Shown here: positions 33,658 to 48,838 of the stretch, one piece after another | How positions within the stretch are numbered: the first letter of the stretch is position 1 | Layout: each line of letters begins with the position of its first letter | NCBI RefSeq assembly: GCF_051106095.1 | Contig: NC_135783.1 | Coordinates: 57,693,447-57,757,446, forward strand | Source: Pogona vitticeps | Lineage: Eukaryota; Chordata; Lepidosauria; Squamata; Agamidae | Direction of reading: 5' to 3' | Length of the DNA stretch: 64,000 nucleotides | Made by a program: the position numbers and the translations under genes | Notes under the pieces: generated by a model | Told to the model about the DNA's origin: nothing | The model's input: only the letters and a program-made list of their open reading frames with translations | The model's database searches: none

Positions 33658-35177
33658 TCAAGTAAGTAAAAGGAGATCAATCCTCATACACTTTCCAGCA
33701 CAACGAGGATTTTTTTTAAAAAAAGCACTGTAAACATCTTTAATCTATCAAATACACTTTGGTGGTTGCTGCTGAGCAACGCAGCTCCTGATAAAACAAT
33801 AGTCTCTTAAAACCTTATTAAATGTTAAACGTGTTAGCTGAGCAATGACTGTGCCAGGCATTTGAGTGAAACATTAACAACCCCTTTGATGAAAGTGGAA
33901 GCAGATCATCAAAGAACAGACTGATCTGAAAGAAAACATTTATTTCCCTGTAAACAAAAGCTTTTTATAGAAGGGCACAAACAAATGTTATACTTAAGAT
34001 AGCTCTTATGCCATCTTCCTTCCCTTTAATTACTATCTACCTGGGTATTATCATGTTTGTGCCTAGAACAAGTTTTTCCATTTGCTGTTCTCACTGGTAG
34101 TTCCACTGTTCTTCTTACTGAAAATGTGGAAAAAGTCCCACTTTGCAGCACAGGAACCAAAGAAGGGCAGTAGACCCTGAAACAAATGATACTCGTTTCT
34201 CTACCACTAACATGTTGATACTGTAGACTAGATAGTTCCCAATGGATGTAAACTGGATTTTTCACCCATCATTCCAATCCTCAAAGATCTCAGAAAGTCC
34301 GGCATTCGTTCCCATGTTCCCCCCATACATATGTTTAGGAATGGGTTAGACATTTCCTCCTTTCTGATTCTGCTAAAGACAGTTGGGGAATCTTGAGCCT
34401 CAGGCTCAAGATCTATATAAAGAAAGCAGCAGATTGTATGTTCATGAGTACAGATAAGAATCTACAAATTCTGGTGCACTAGTTAACACATGTAGCTGGA
34501 GATTCCAGAAAATAAAGGATATCCTGAAGCACCTTCTTTTCATATTCCAATATTTAAGAAACACTGGTTGAAGTACTTTTTTAAAAGACAACAAAATGTT
34601 TCCATTTTGGAAAGACAGAATAGTAGCACTAAGAACCATCTGTACCTGCAGAAACTGCTCAGCAGTTCAATTTTTTCAACACATCTAATTTTTTTGTGGT
34701 TTTTAAAAGATTCCATTAAATACTGAAGAAGAACATCATCAAATTATGTGTTTGGGAGAGGGGTACCAAGAGCAAAATGGCCTGGCAATTACACCCTTAA
34801 CACCTAGGTCAACATCCAATAGCATACAGTACTTCACTAGCCAACACATATATTGTTGGGATTTTCTTCCTGTCCTATTCCTGCTGCAACCCTCTGTAGG
34901 CCAAAATTTCTGCTTCTGCAAAACATGGTTGGCCAATCTCAAGAAAACAAAAATGATCATTTCCCCACACTACATAAATATAATGATGGCAGCTAAAAGG
35001 CAGAGAGCAAATTTAAACTTCAAATACAGTATTTGAGTATCTAACATACACATATACATTTCTGAACAACACACACAGATTCCAAACAGTTTTAAAGAAC
35101 CAGCCTTGCAATTTTTCCCAAAAAAATAGTATATAACCAGCCTTACAGATTGCAAGTACTACAGTGACTGTAACTCC
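33658..35177. other. No gene or repeat recognised
   Basis: AT-rich DNA with no supported feature. Confidence 0.5.
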
Positions 35178-35433
35178 TACAGTAGTACCTCGGTTTACGA
35201 ACACCTCAGTTAACATAATTTTCAGTTTATGAACAGAAATCTGTTGAAAATAATGCCTCTGTTTACTTTTTTTTTTCGGTTTGCGAAGAAAGTTTCCCCA
35301 GGATGTATTGTGCCTGGAGGTTTAAAGCGCCACCCCCGTTCCTATGGCAATCAGCATTTTGGTTTATTAATTTTTTTGCGTTACGTAACGTCCTATAGAA
35401 CGCATTAAATTCATAAACCGAGGTACTACTGTA
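35178..35433. mobile_element. Tigger/mariner-like MITE ('gtacctcgg' family)
   Basis: Ends are TACAGTAGTACCTCGGTTTA and TAAACCGAGGTACTACTGTA, a perfect 20-base inverted repeat with TA edges. It is 256 bp and non-coding. The perfect ends suggest it is younger than the copy at 15564. Confidence 0.93.
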
Positions 35434-37068
<1,635 letters not shown>

Positions 37069-38746
37069 GAGGTGGCAGGTAACACATCGGGTCCTAGGTA
37101 AGTACTGAACCTAGCCACCCCAATCATCTTACTCTCTCCTTCTGCCACACTAACTCAGCATTCACAACAGGTCTCTGAATGTCACCTGTATTTTAAACAA
37201 ACCACTGCAAACCCTTCTCATTCCTTAAGTCTCTGAAGCCTTTCCTCTCTCTTCTTTCTTCCTTTCCTTCTCTCGCAACCTTGGAAGCCTTGTCATCACT
37301 GATTTGCTCGGCCCCAGTCCCAATCTAGCTCCCCGAAAACCCACAGCTCAGCCCTCCAGCTGGCATCACTGTCAGGCAGCCCCACAAGTCTGACCTGACC
37401 AGCCAAGGCCTTTGATTTAATTACTGAGTCTGCTCTTCAGGGGCATGTGCTTACAGATATCCTTGTATTGCAGCTTCTCCATTATAGAGTCCATATAAAC
37501 CACTCCAATAGTCTAAACCAGAACAGGGGTTATTAAAGTAAGTAACAAAAGAACACCAACAGAATTAGTATTCAGTTCACCTTCCTGGTCTCCAGTTTCT
37601 GCCACTGGTCCCAGTCTTCCCAAAACGGTTCCTAGCACCCCTGTTCCCTCTATAGGGGTTGGCACAGTGCCAGGCAGGTATCTGGTTCTCTCCACCAGTC
37701 CCTGGGAAGTAGCAGACGGCGCTGTCTCACAACTTGGGTGGTTTAGTCTCTTTTCCACTCCTATGAGAGTGGTGGTATGCCTGCAATATGGACAGATTTG
37801 TGAATGGATTTCTGATTGTAACCCAGTCGGAGCCTGGCTCCCAGATTCAGCATCTCCTTTCTTTCCCAACATTGTGATGTCCAAGTCCCTTTCCTGCACG
37901 AGTGTCAATCAGAGTTGACGCCAGGTTTTCCTGTCTTCCTCAATCAGAGTTGATGCCAGGTTTTCCTGTCTTCCTCGCCTCTCTGCTTTCTCGTTACACC
38001 CCCCTGCCAATATGAAGAGCAGTTCTTCCACCTGTGTCTTTCCCTTTGTTTCTCCTTAATTTCTCTTAATTTATATGTACTTTCCCAACAAACTTCTCTC
38101 ACTCCACCATTGCTGGGCTTTCCTGTCTCCTTCAGCCCCTTTTCCTTCCTTTTTTCTCCTTCTCTTTTCAGAGTATATTTTCCCTTCTCTGTCTTCCCCA
38201 CTTTCTCCTCCTCTTTTGGTGGCAAAGTTGCTTTTATCCATGCACTATGGATTTACCAACTCCTCTCTCTGTATTCTTCCACTACCACGGTCATGACCAC
38301 ACAGACTTCTGTCTGCTTCCCACTGTCTCTGCAGCTACATGTGTTATCATGTTCCTCCTCTTTGCCCTGTCCCTGGGTCACTGCCATCAATTCCTTGGGA
38401 GGCTAGCTTTGTCATGTGGGTCCCGTGGGGTTGACAGGCTGCCAACAATGGCATCTGCGTCTTCTCCACAGAGGGCATGTTCCCTGTCTAATTTCTTCCT
38501 CTCATTATCTATATCTTTACTGTCCTTCAGCAAGCAGGCAAAAGCCTTTTCAGATAAGCTTTCCCTCAGTGACTGGCTGCCTGAGTGGGGTTTATAAATG
38601 GATTGCTGTGCCTTTACTGCTTTGACTGTGTTTTTCGTATTGCTTTTATTTACTGTTTCTTAGAATTGTATTTGATCCTTTTTAGTATTTCCATTCTTAC
38701 TGTTCTTAGCTTTAAACACTGTCTATATGTATATGTATACCATTCT
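37069..38746. other. No gene recognised; pyrimidine-rich tract and a local duplication
   Basis: The plus strand from 37.9 to 38.5 kb is rich in C and T. A tandem duplication of about 36 bp sits near 37908-37977 (each copy contains AATCAGAGTTGA and GCCAGGTTTTCCTGTCTTCC). Minus-strand open frames at 37513-37908 and 37944-38225 show no recognised domain. It may be an unplaced repeat. Confidence 0.4.
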
Positions 38747-38748
38747 CT

Positions 38749-38821
<73 letters not shown>
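38747..38821. repeat. (GT)n microsatellite
   Basis: About 34 uninterrupted GT units following a short CT run. Confidence 0.98.
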
Positions 38822-41579
38822 CACCTTTTGGAGAGGTGCCTAGGTAACCTAGTGCAAGAGCACTTGAGCCAAGCTGTTTTTTTTAAAGAAAAACTAATTA
38901 TTTGCAAAAAATCTCCTCACTACCATCACATCAACCACCAATACACACTTTTGTTCAAGCAATCACACCACCTGAACCAATGCTAATGGAACCATTCATT
39001 GAAAAGTAGAAACGCTGGAGGTGAAGGGGGAAACTATAGATTTGGGGAGGGACTCTGGGCTGATTCACATTTCCTTTTGTGTCATGTGCTCAACAGGAAA
39101 AATGCAAATCAGTCCATCCCAGTCCTGTAATACTTCCCACATTTTTGCCAATGTAGTTGCACCCTGAATCACAGAACTGTGTGCATGACACACAGAGAGA
39201 GCACCCATAACTGAAGAAGACACTCATTAACAATGACTGGACCATACAAATGATCCTGTTCATGCATTGGTCTTACAGTGAATGGCCATTTAAATTGCCA
39301 AATTGTTTGTATTTCATTTCCATTTCACTTCACTGTTTTCACCATTTTTTCTCTTCACTCATACAAACATACACCTACCAACTATTGTAATAGCATTTTT
39401 TTCTAATGAATTATGACATTATTTATTAGTCTTTTAAACTAGGTAACACTCCTCTTCATGTTCTTGAGGTTTTGTAGAAACAAGAGTAAGCAAGGAAAAA
39501 ATAGTAAGCAGCAATAAAGAATGTAACTATAATTATGTTATTGAAGTCCCATTCTCAAAAGAAACTGGGATATGAATCAATTTTTTAAAAAAATAAAAAA
39601 TAAATGCATAAAATATAATCTGTAGTTTTAGCCCCATGCTGTGTGTTTAGAAATCCTAGCTCTTAGCTCATGTTCCTTGAGCAGGCACAGGTGAACAGGT
39701 GTATGTGATGCGCAAATAGGCCTCTAATTCCTCTCCCATGATGTGCCAAATGAATAGGGAAGAAAACCATGTGTTTCCACTGTATTCCATCCCTGTATGG
39801 TGTCCCATGTAAATATCAAACTCCTTGTAAAATTGGAGTAAATCATTTGGAATATATTTTTGCTTTCCCAGCAAATCTGCTGAAGTACGTAGTTGCTACT
39901 GTTCTCTAAGAAAGATCAGAACAAATTACCTTGTAATATTTCTCCACTCTATTTTCACTGACCAGATGCCACTACTGTTGTTTCTGCCATATTATTTTAT
40001 AGGAGTAATTCACATTTTAAGCAGTGTCAGTGCGGATTATAAGACTAAGTTTATTCAAGAGTTTTCTCCCTCTCTCATTAGATATAAAATGTTAGACAAA
40101 GAGGAAATGTATCATCTAAAATCCAATAGAACACAAATTAACTACACAGCCACTAAACTTACCAAACTGCAAAGATGGTTAAATCACCATGGAAGTTGAG
40201 TGCATTGTTTTTACAATGAGTCTTTCCAACTTTTCAGGAATTTTTAAATTGCACGTAGAAATACCGTCTTCCTGTTCTGGGAGAAGCTAACTACACATAA
40301 TCCTGACAGGATAGTCTTGACCCTGCCCCCCCCCCAAAATAATGCTTTCCATCACAAAACAAACTAATTTTTGAAATGCACTGACTCCACTTTAAAATGG
40401 ATAAATAAATTAAACAACTTCCAAAAGCCCATCCTCGGCATGGGAGAGGGTAAAAAATTCCCCTCTATTGGGAGAAAACTGGGGTAGAAATTAATTAAGA
40501 TAAGTAATAGTGTAAGAGTGAGTATTCACACTCCAGTTAGAGATATGTAACAGCACAATGAAAAACTAATCACATAGCAGAAAAACCTGTAACAGCATAC
40601 CAAAGGGAGACACATCCATACACACCTTAACCATTGAGTCCACCATTAGACTTGATAGTTTTAATGTGACAGCACCAACCAAAACATGAGCCATGTGGAT
40701 TCTCTTGAATGTGGGAAGCCATTTATGTCAAGTGTATGTTTTAAGGGATGTCACAGCTGAAACTGTCTCAGTGGTGTCACGCTGGGTGTAGTTAATACTG
40801 CCAAGTTAACATGGGGAGCCACTTTACACAAATTGCTCCCTACCAAGAAAGGAATAAATATTTATTTGTTCCTGTTGGGTGCATACCAACAAAACGGCAC
40901 TACTGATGTGGTCATCAATGCAGAAGAATCACCATGGCAGGCCTCACCTCTACAAATGTTAACAAGTTCAGCTGCTGTACTAGAAATCCAACCCCTTTCC
41001 AAACAACTATTTACTTTGATAGAGACACTTCTAGAACCTCTTACTAAACTTTCTGGAATTTGTTTCTAAATAAACATAGACAGGGGGGCTGCAGTGCAAA
41101 TGCTTCCGTCTGGGATAAAAATAAAAATCTAAGAACTACTTGTATTTTGTTGTTACACATCTGTTCCTCAACTTCATTTTCTCTTTGGTGGGTGGACAGG
41201 TTGAGTTATGGATGCCAGTGTGTCCTCCTATTTCAGAGATGTTTTTTGCCATGTAGTCCCACTCCTAAGACTGAGAATGTGGATTTGTCCATGAAAGCTC
41301 ACATTAAAATATAGCAGTTAGTCTTTAGGATGACACAACATTTTTGTCTTCTTTTTTTCTTTTTCTTTTGTTTTTGTTTGTTTGGAAGAGTGAACAGTTA
41401 GCACACCAGGAAGGTGAGATTCAGATTATTTCTAATCTTAATATCTATATCGATTATGGGGAATGTGTGCATAGAAGACACTTAAAACACCTATATATCA
41501 AAGGAGGGCAACTTACACCTTGCCAGAGGTTGCTGAACTGCAATTCCCCTGTAGTCCTACCTGTTTACCTATTAGTGAA
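38822..41579. other. No gene or repeat recognised
   Basis: AT-rich DNA with no supported feature. Confidence 0.5.
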
Positions 41580-41757
41580 ATGGAAAGCTGCTTTATACTG
41601 AGTCAGACCATTGGTTCCTCTGCCAGTCAGCCCTGAATGCTAGCAACCCTGCAGAGTGCTACACAATATTCTTCCCATGTCTTAAGTAGCGACGCTAGTG
41701 TGAACCAGTGATCCTGTAAAACATGTGTTCTACCATTGAAATACCCCTCCTTCCTCT
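41580..41757 (-). repeat. tRNA-type SINE, minus strand
   Basis: AAAGCTGCTTTATACTGAGT, then CAGACCATTGGTTCCTCTGC, ending with AACATGTGTTCTACCATTGA. The last part is the reverse of a tRNA-like promoter (TCAATGGTAGAACACATG). Confidence 0.6.
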
Positions 41758-41974
41758 GGATAGGACCTAATGAAATTCCATGGGAGCCTCAGCCCACTAC
41801 ACCTGAAGGCCACATCTGGACCAACTCTGTTGTATGTGCTTAAGACAAAGGGATGCAAAGAAGAGGGAGAATTTTTGAATAAGTAATAGGAGTTGTTAAA
41901 AGATACATGCTCTTAGTTATGTAAGATTGTTTGTGCACCAAATGCATTTTAAAGACCAGGCATCTTAATCCTTT

Positions 41975-42207
41975 GAGGAGTCTTGTGGCACAGTGGTTAA
42001 ACTGCTGTACTGAAGCAAAAACTGTGCTCACAAACCAGGGTTCAATCTCAGGTAGCCGACTCAAGGCCAACTCAGCCTTCTATCCTTCCGAGGTTGGTAA
42101 AATGAGTACCCAGCTCACTGGGGAGGATGTGTAGTCCGCAAAATTAACTTGTAAACCACCCAGAGAGTGCCTTAAGTGCTATGGGGCAGTATATAAGCAG
42201 CCCGCTT
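41975..42207 (+). mobile_element. tRNA-derived SINE with L2-like 3′ end
   Basis: The head GTGGCACAGTGGTTAAACTG and B box GGGTTCAATCTCAGG mark a pol III promoter. The body reads CCTTCCGAGGTTGGTAAAAT. The 3′ end GTAAACCACCCAGAGAGTGC then GGGGCAGTATATAAG resembles L2 tails. Distinct from the Sauria SINEs. Confidence 0.85.
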
Positions 42208-42561
42208 TGCTTTTTTGTATGTGCAGAATTAACATTTACTCTTAAAATCCTCATTGACTACTGTGAAATTACATGAACCAGGCATGTACTGTAATTTGCA
42301 AGGCAATACTGTGCTACAGGATTAAATAGTGATATGGATCAACCACTGCACTGTATCTGTATTTGCCACAACCTCTCTCATGCACTTGGTATCCTGTTGT
42401 GAGTCCTATGCAGTAAAGTAATAATAACTGCCTTACTGTGCAATAGGAAAACAGATTCTTAGAAAATAGAGATTTTCACGCAAAATTATCTGAAAAAAAT
42501 GATAAAACTGTCCAATTCCATGTAACACTGAAAAGAGTTCAAACATTACAAAAGAAGAGGA

Positions 42562-43383
42562 TGTTGTTGTTGTTTAGTCGTTAAGTCGTGTCCGACTTTT
42601 CATGACCCCATGGACCAGAGCACGCTAGGCCCTCCTGTCTCCACTGCCTCCTGGAATTGAGTCAAATTCATGTTGGTTGCTTTGATGACACTGTCCAACC
42701 ATCTCATACTCTGTTGTCCCCTTCTACTCTTGCCTTCACACTTTCCCAACATCAGGGTCTTTTCCAGGGAGTCTTCTCTTCTCATGGGATGGCCAAAGTA
42801 TGGGAGCTTCAGCTTCATGATCTGTCCTTCCAACTCAGGGTTGATTTCTTTCAAAATGGATAGGTTTATTCTCCTTGCAGTCCAGAGGACTCTCAAGAGT
42901 CTCCTCCAGCACCACAATTCAAAAGCATCAATTCTTTGGCAGTCAGTCTTCTTTACGGTCCAACTCTCACTTCCATACATCGCTACTGGAAAAACCATAG
43001 CTTTGATTATACGGACCTTTGCCGGCAAGGTGATGTCTGTGCTTTTTAAGATGCTGTCTAGGTTTGTCATTGCTTTCCTCCCAAGAAGCAGTTGCCTTTT
43101 AATTTCGTGGCTGCTGTCACCATCTGCAGTGATCATGGAGCCAAGAAAGTAAAATCTGTCACTACCTCCATATCTTCCCCTTCTATCTGCCAGGAGGTGA
43201 TGGAACCAGTGGCCATGATCTTGGGTTTTTTTTCTGTTGAGCTTCAGACCATTTTTTGCACTCTCTTCTTTCACCCTCATTAAGAGGTTCTTTAATTCCT
43301 CCTCACTTTCTGCCATCAGAGTGGTATCATCTGCATATCTGAAGTTGTTGATATTTCTTCCAGCAACCTTAATTCCAGTTTGG
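42562..43383 (-). mobile_element. Bov-B (RTE) LINE, 3′ fragment
   Basis: A 238-codon minus-strand frame carries MAESEEELKNLLMRVKEES, FLGSMITADGDSSHEIKRQ, AMYGSESWTVKKTD, ELWCWRRLLRVLWTARR and REDSLEKTLMLGKCEGK, the ORF2 C-terminus of Bov-B. The 3′ end reads GACTTAACGACTAAACAAC. 5′ truncated, just downstream of the RT active site. Confidence 0.95.
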
Positions 43384-44434
43384 GATTAAGAAGAGGATAG
43401 AAAACTGAAATGGGTGGGAAATGGACCCCCTCCTCCAATCTTTCCATGAACCAGACGGCATTGAGGGCATGGCAATATCTCCTCACAAAACCCAGTTCCA
43501 GGCTACAATATCGAGCCTTCACATCCATAAGCAGGAAAGACTTTCTTGGCAATAATCACTAGGAATGCCAGACGAGAAGCAGTGTTATTATCCCCTCCTC
43601 TTTCCAAGTCTGGAGAAATGGAGAGACCTCTTCTCAGATGATGTCCTGAGTTAGAACTCAGTTGCCTAAAGGAAGGCCCAGCTGACAGCAGAACAGAGTC
43701 CCCACAACTTCCAATCAGTGATTGTTTAAAACTGAACAGCTTCCCTTGAATTCAAGTGAATTACTATTCTTATATTGAACTGGAAATCTCTCCTTCCCCA
43801 AGAATAGAAGACTCTGAGGAGCCTCTAGTAGATTAGGTGTTAAACCTTTGTGAGCCAGAATTAGGCCTGTGGTCTGAACATTCCCTTCCTCTGCTATACA
43901 GAAATAGAGAAATCTTCAATTGACAAACAGGAAAGTTTCCCTTAAAATCTTTCTTCTTTTGGAAGGGAAGGGAGAGAGAGAGAGAGAGAAAGTTCTGTTG
44001 GTTTTTTTATGGCTACTAAATGTTGCAGTGAATCAAGAAATTCAAAAAGTCACCCCTTCTTTGTTTTCCAAAAAAGAACTCAGAGGAAGTATTCAATTAA
44101 GCAGCTACTCCAACGGAACACACAATAAGCTACTTTGGTTCAATCCTAGCAATCACACACTGGAATTGAACCAAAACAGTGATTTTGCCCACACACACAC
44201 ACAAAAAGCAGTAGCCCCTGACAGGGGCCCTGAAAGGTGCAGATAAGAACACTCTTGAGGGAAGGCTGGTACATTAGCAATTACATCGTTTCGATTACCA
44301 GCAAAAGTAGTGAACCAACCCATTTCCCCTCCCCCCAGGAAACTAAACAGATGGTTAAATGTCCATGTAGAGACCCTCTTTTTAATTTGTAGCAGTATGT
44401 CTTTTATAATCCTAATCATTCTACTTTATGGGTA
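43384..44434. other. No gene or repeat recognised
   Basis: A short (GA)n lies at about 43971-43989. Nothing else supported. Confidence 0.5.
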
Positions 44435-44640
44435 TCCAGTGTGATGTAGCAGATAAGAGTGATGGACAAGGACTCAGGAGACCTGGGTTTGATCCCTGGC
44501 TCTGTGAAGGAAACTCACTAGAGAGTGGAACTAGTAAAACCATCCCTTAAATACCTCTTTTACCTTAAAAAAACCTATTAGTGTCTCTGTAAATCACTTC
44601 TGATGTCACATAACATTATACTTTATACAATGCTAAATGA
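44435..44640 (+). repeat. tRNA-head SINE, degraded
   Basis: TATCCAGTGTGATGTAGCAG, then GACCTGGGTTTGATCCCTGG (B-box-like) and TAAATCACTTCTGATGTCAC. Same family as 23706 and 51609. Confidence 0.6.
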
Positions 44641-44739
44641 AAGAAAAATTATGTGAAACTACTATTAGAGTGTGATGGCTACTCATTTTATTCTCCTGAT
44701 CCCCCTTCCTTTTTCTTCTTTAGTTCTGTCCCATCTTGT

Positions 44740-44872
44740 CGTAACTTTTCCTTTGTATAATTATTTTAACCGTATTGTTGTTGTTTATTGTTGTAAGCCG
44801 CCTAGAGTAATCTTAATTGATTAGATAGGCGGGATATAAATAAAATAAATAAATAAATAAATAAAATAAATA
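44740..44872 (+). repeat. L2-type tail with (AAAT)n
   Basis: TTGTTGTAAGCCGCCTAGAG, then GATTAGATAGGCGGGATATA, then AAATAAATAAAT. Confidence 0.75.
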
Positions 44873-47800
44873 TTCACAGAGATTAGATTAATTCTCTAAG
44901 TATGTCAGGCATTAATTCTGCACTCTATTATGTGAAAACAAATCTGCAAATGTTGTGAAGGAACTACTATAATTGCTTTCCTCCACAACAAGCAACAAAG
45001 CAAATGCAGATACTCAACAAAATTTAAAAGGCATAGATCATAATTCCAAATGGCAGTGTAATCCTCTGCTCAGAAGTAAATCCCATTGAACTCATTGAAA
45101 CCAATTGACCCCAAGCAAAGGCAGTGCTATAGATGACTAGAGAGAAAAATGGTACTAAACTCATGGGTCTTTTCCCTATGTCTGAATTGGACCCAGAACA
45201 CACTTAACACCGCATTGCACAAATTGATCCTGCTGATGCAGTGGGAATTCTTCTTCATCTACTCTCCTTGAAATCCGGGATCCCAGGAACAGACCTGGGA
45301 GCTTACAGAAGGCTACAGGGAGAAGATGAGATCAGCGTTGCCAATGGAATGGCAAACTGCCACAGCTGGATGCAACTGTTAAAGCAAGGAAGGGACCAGG
45401 TAGCTTTTCAAATACTGCTGGGCTGGACTGCAGATTCCATAATTCTGTACCTTGATGTCTAGGTCTGATGAAAGTTGCTGTTCAGCAAGTTTTAGAAAGT
45501 CAGACATGTCCCTCACTACTGCCTTAACACTTTCAGTAATATTCTTATTGATGAATGGAAACAGGATGAAATGAAATAGGAGAACTGGCATGATATAAAT
45601 ACAGAAGCCCAGACTATGCCTTGAGATTTCAAAAGGAAGTTTAAAAAGGACAGAATACATGCAAGAGTTGAAGTGTATTTCTTCAATTTTTGAGAAATGT
45701 GAAAAAAAAAAATTTCCTACAATCACCCAAAGCATACTGAACAAGGTAAAATTAAAGAACAACATGAATAGAAAACAACAGAAAAACATTCTTAATACTG
45801 TAATGTTATATTTGAGTAAACTATCCCATTTCTTCCAACAAATTTTACTTCTCTATACTTCCCCCTACAAAGGGAAAATATGCTATAATGTCCAAAATAT
45901 TTATTTGTTTGTTTGTTTGTTTGTTTGTTTGTGGATCATAATGTCTAGTTCAACCTTTTAAGGAAATGCATATTCCTAGCAATGTATTTATTTTCCCTTC
46001 CAGATATCCTCAGAGACAGATGCCTCAGCAATCTGACTTGCAAAATAAGTTTGTGCTTTTCTTCCAATGACCAATCATAAAACAAACCACACTAAACACA
46101 AGATAAGTAAGTGGGAAAAATCATGGGAAGAGACTTATTTCACCACTTGAGCAAGCATTATCTTTGAAATACAGTATGTTAAATGTATAGGCCAGCATCC
46201 TCAGCTTCCATTGAGCAGAAAATCCTGACAATGTAATTATGTGGAATCATGCTACGTTCACAAGTATTACCACTATGCAAGGAGAAGATGGGATTTCTTC
46301 ACGGAAATCACTGCTTGTCCAGTTGTGACACCTACAATCTCATGTTACTACACTAGCAGAACTTTTTCCAGCAGCAACTGAATAGGATATTGGCCATAGT
46401 CTAGCATTTCTCTAAGATCTACTCAAACAACTGGAGAAAAAAATGAAATATAAAATGAGGGTGTAAATAAGAAGTATTCATAGTAGTTTTAATTTTTAGT
46501 AGTACATCCAGGGCATTTGGATATTTTGCAAGATACTATATATTCAGTAGGCATTAGTGAAAACAACTTCAAAATAGAAAAGTCCATTCTGTAAGCTTTC
46601 TATTCTTGCACAACAATGCTGAAAGGATGTATTTCTCATGTGAACTTTTGTGATAATAGAATGAATGGTGCTTATTTATTCTTAAATTAAATTTAAACTT
46701 ACTGATGGAATACTGTCATTTTCAGTTCTGACAAATGCATTTGCAAATTACATCTTACTATATTTCATCTTAGGTAATTCATGTGACCTGTATCACACAG
46801 CAAACTAAAAACATTATCTACATTATATTCAGTTCTACTGAGGCTGAAAAGCAGAAAATGAAATCAAAAGAGCAGATAAAATTATCTCACTTTAAATTAA
46901 CCTCTTGCTGATGCATTTGAGAATGTGTACACATAGGGAACTGCAATAGGAACACTGTAAGTGACATGTTCCAACACTCAAGCAATAACTATAATGTTTG
47001 TCTTTTGCCTATATAAATGAACTACCCTAAGAATATTTCTTAGCATGCTATGTACTTTAAAACTATGATTGATTTTTGCAATTCTGAGAGGGAAAAGTTC
47101 TCAAAAATATGAAAGTAATGTTTAAAAATAAAGATGGTAAGCAATTTGCAGCTACAAAGTGGATCCCTATGAGATGTGGGACTGAAACAGAATTATTAAC
47201 CTTATGTAGTCTGGAAGTTATAAAAAAGCGTGTCTGAAGTGGATATTATCCGGTTTTTAAACATTATTATTATACAACAGGATCCACAACAGAGGCAGAT
47301 GTATCTGTGCCACTGCAGTGTTTGGCTCTGTATTATTTTTTAAAATACTATTACAATATATTTATATGCAATTTTTTGTTCTATAGCTAGACATAAGCAA
47401 ATAATATTAGGATTTAAACAGTGAAGCAACCAATAAACAGGAGTCCTCCATTTGTTTTGTAGGCTGGCTTTTTACGCAGGCCTGTGAAAATCGTACATCA
47501 AAATCTTCCTGTTGCTTATACAGTAATTTGTTTCCTTCAAGGTCATTAATGTTACTAGTGAAACATTCTGAGGATTTTAAAAAGATAATCCCCTACTGGG
47601 ATTTCCAGATCTTAACTTCCAGCACAAACACACACAACCAGAAGAGCGGTTTTACATAATGCGCTTTTGCTGTCAAGTGCTGTGGCTAGAACATTACTTT
47701 ATATGTCCATGGACATTAGCATGCATGTTACCACTTATTTCTTATCAAGTATTCAGATAACACCACCTCACGATCTTTGGGTATATTTAAACCTGCAGTA

Positions 47801-48552
47801 AGTCTCTAATTACATAAGCCTCCCAGCATATTTTGGCTGATAAGAACACTAGGTAAGGAGAATACTTCACCTACATATATTTTTCCTCCTAAGTAACAAT
47901 GGTCTCAGAAAGCATCTCAAGTGGAGATACAATAGAGTTGCAAAAAGTTTCCAGTTTTACATTTGTTCTGTCAGCATTGCATAACTCCCGTACCCTAATC
48001 AATAATGGATGTTTTGAAGCACAGACAAGTATTTATGGCCCAGGTAGGAGAAACATGTCTCATGCAGAAAACAACCAGACAAGAAAAGTCCAAAAATCAG
48101 AATGTCCAGTTACTGGGAAATTCTAAGAACATAATCTAATTTTAAAAAAAGGCTAGTGTTCTTTTCTGATGTAATTTCACCCACTCTTTCTGCTAACCTG
48201 TTTTGCGTAGAGATCCTACTGTATAAAAACAAAACCAATGCAACATTACTCAATGCCCAGTGCCTGTAAACATCCAGAATGGAAGCATACTATTTCCAAA
48301 ACTACATAATTTCATTTGTATACATGCCAACACATTTATTTGCAAAACTTTGACTGGGTAGTGTCCATATGAATCCGTTGAGGCATTTTAGTCAGAATGC
48401 GTATTACCTAGAGACACTCCAGAATCAGCAAAGACTACAATCATAATACTCGAACAAATTTAGGGAAGCAACCCTACAGCAAATTAAAATGTCCCCGGTT
48501 TAAAACGAGGCACTACTGCCGTGTCACTATGGCGGCAACCCTAAATCTACTG
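44873..48552. other. No gene recognised
   Basis: AT-rich DNA. It includes a (TTTG)n array at about 45900-45933 and, at 45050-45110, a minus-strand copy of the short repeat described at 48553. Nothing else supported. Confidence 0.5.
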
Positions 48553-48622
48553 TTTTGAAAGTAAGTCTGACTGGAGTCAGCGAGACTTACTTCTAAATAG
48601 GTATGCATAGGATTGCAGGGTG
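48553..48622 (+). repeat. Short interspersed repeat ('acttacttct ... gcataggattgca')
   Basis: GAGACTTACTTCTAAATAGG then ATGCATAGGATTGCAGG is a phrase seen often in lizard DNA. A reverse copy lies near 45060 (CTGCTCAGAAGTAAATCCC). Class not known to me. Confidence 0.45.
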
Positions 48623-48626
48623 AGAC

Positions 48627-48657
<31 letters not shown>

Positions 48658-48802
48658 GAACTAAATGTCTCTCCACTCCCCCGCCGCCGTGCCCCTCCAC
48701 CGCTTAATTGCCAGAAGAAGAGATACTGTTGCAGCTTTTAGGCTGAGCTATGCTGGTTGGCGGAATATCTGCAGTACACAGAACCAGATCAGAAAGGGGG
48801 GC

Positions 48803-48838
<36 letters not shown>

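Noticed and set aside
37513-38225. Two minus-strand frames (131 and 93 codons) as possible genes
   Set aside because: No domain, no splice or promoter signal, and low-complexity Lys/Glu content from a pyrimidine-rich tract.
38585-38986. Open frame with Val-Cys repeats
   Set aside because: It is a translation of (GT)n.
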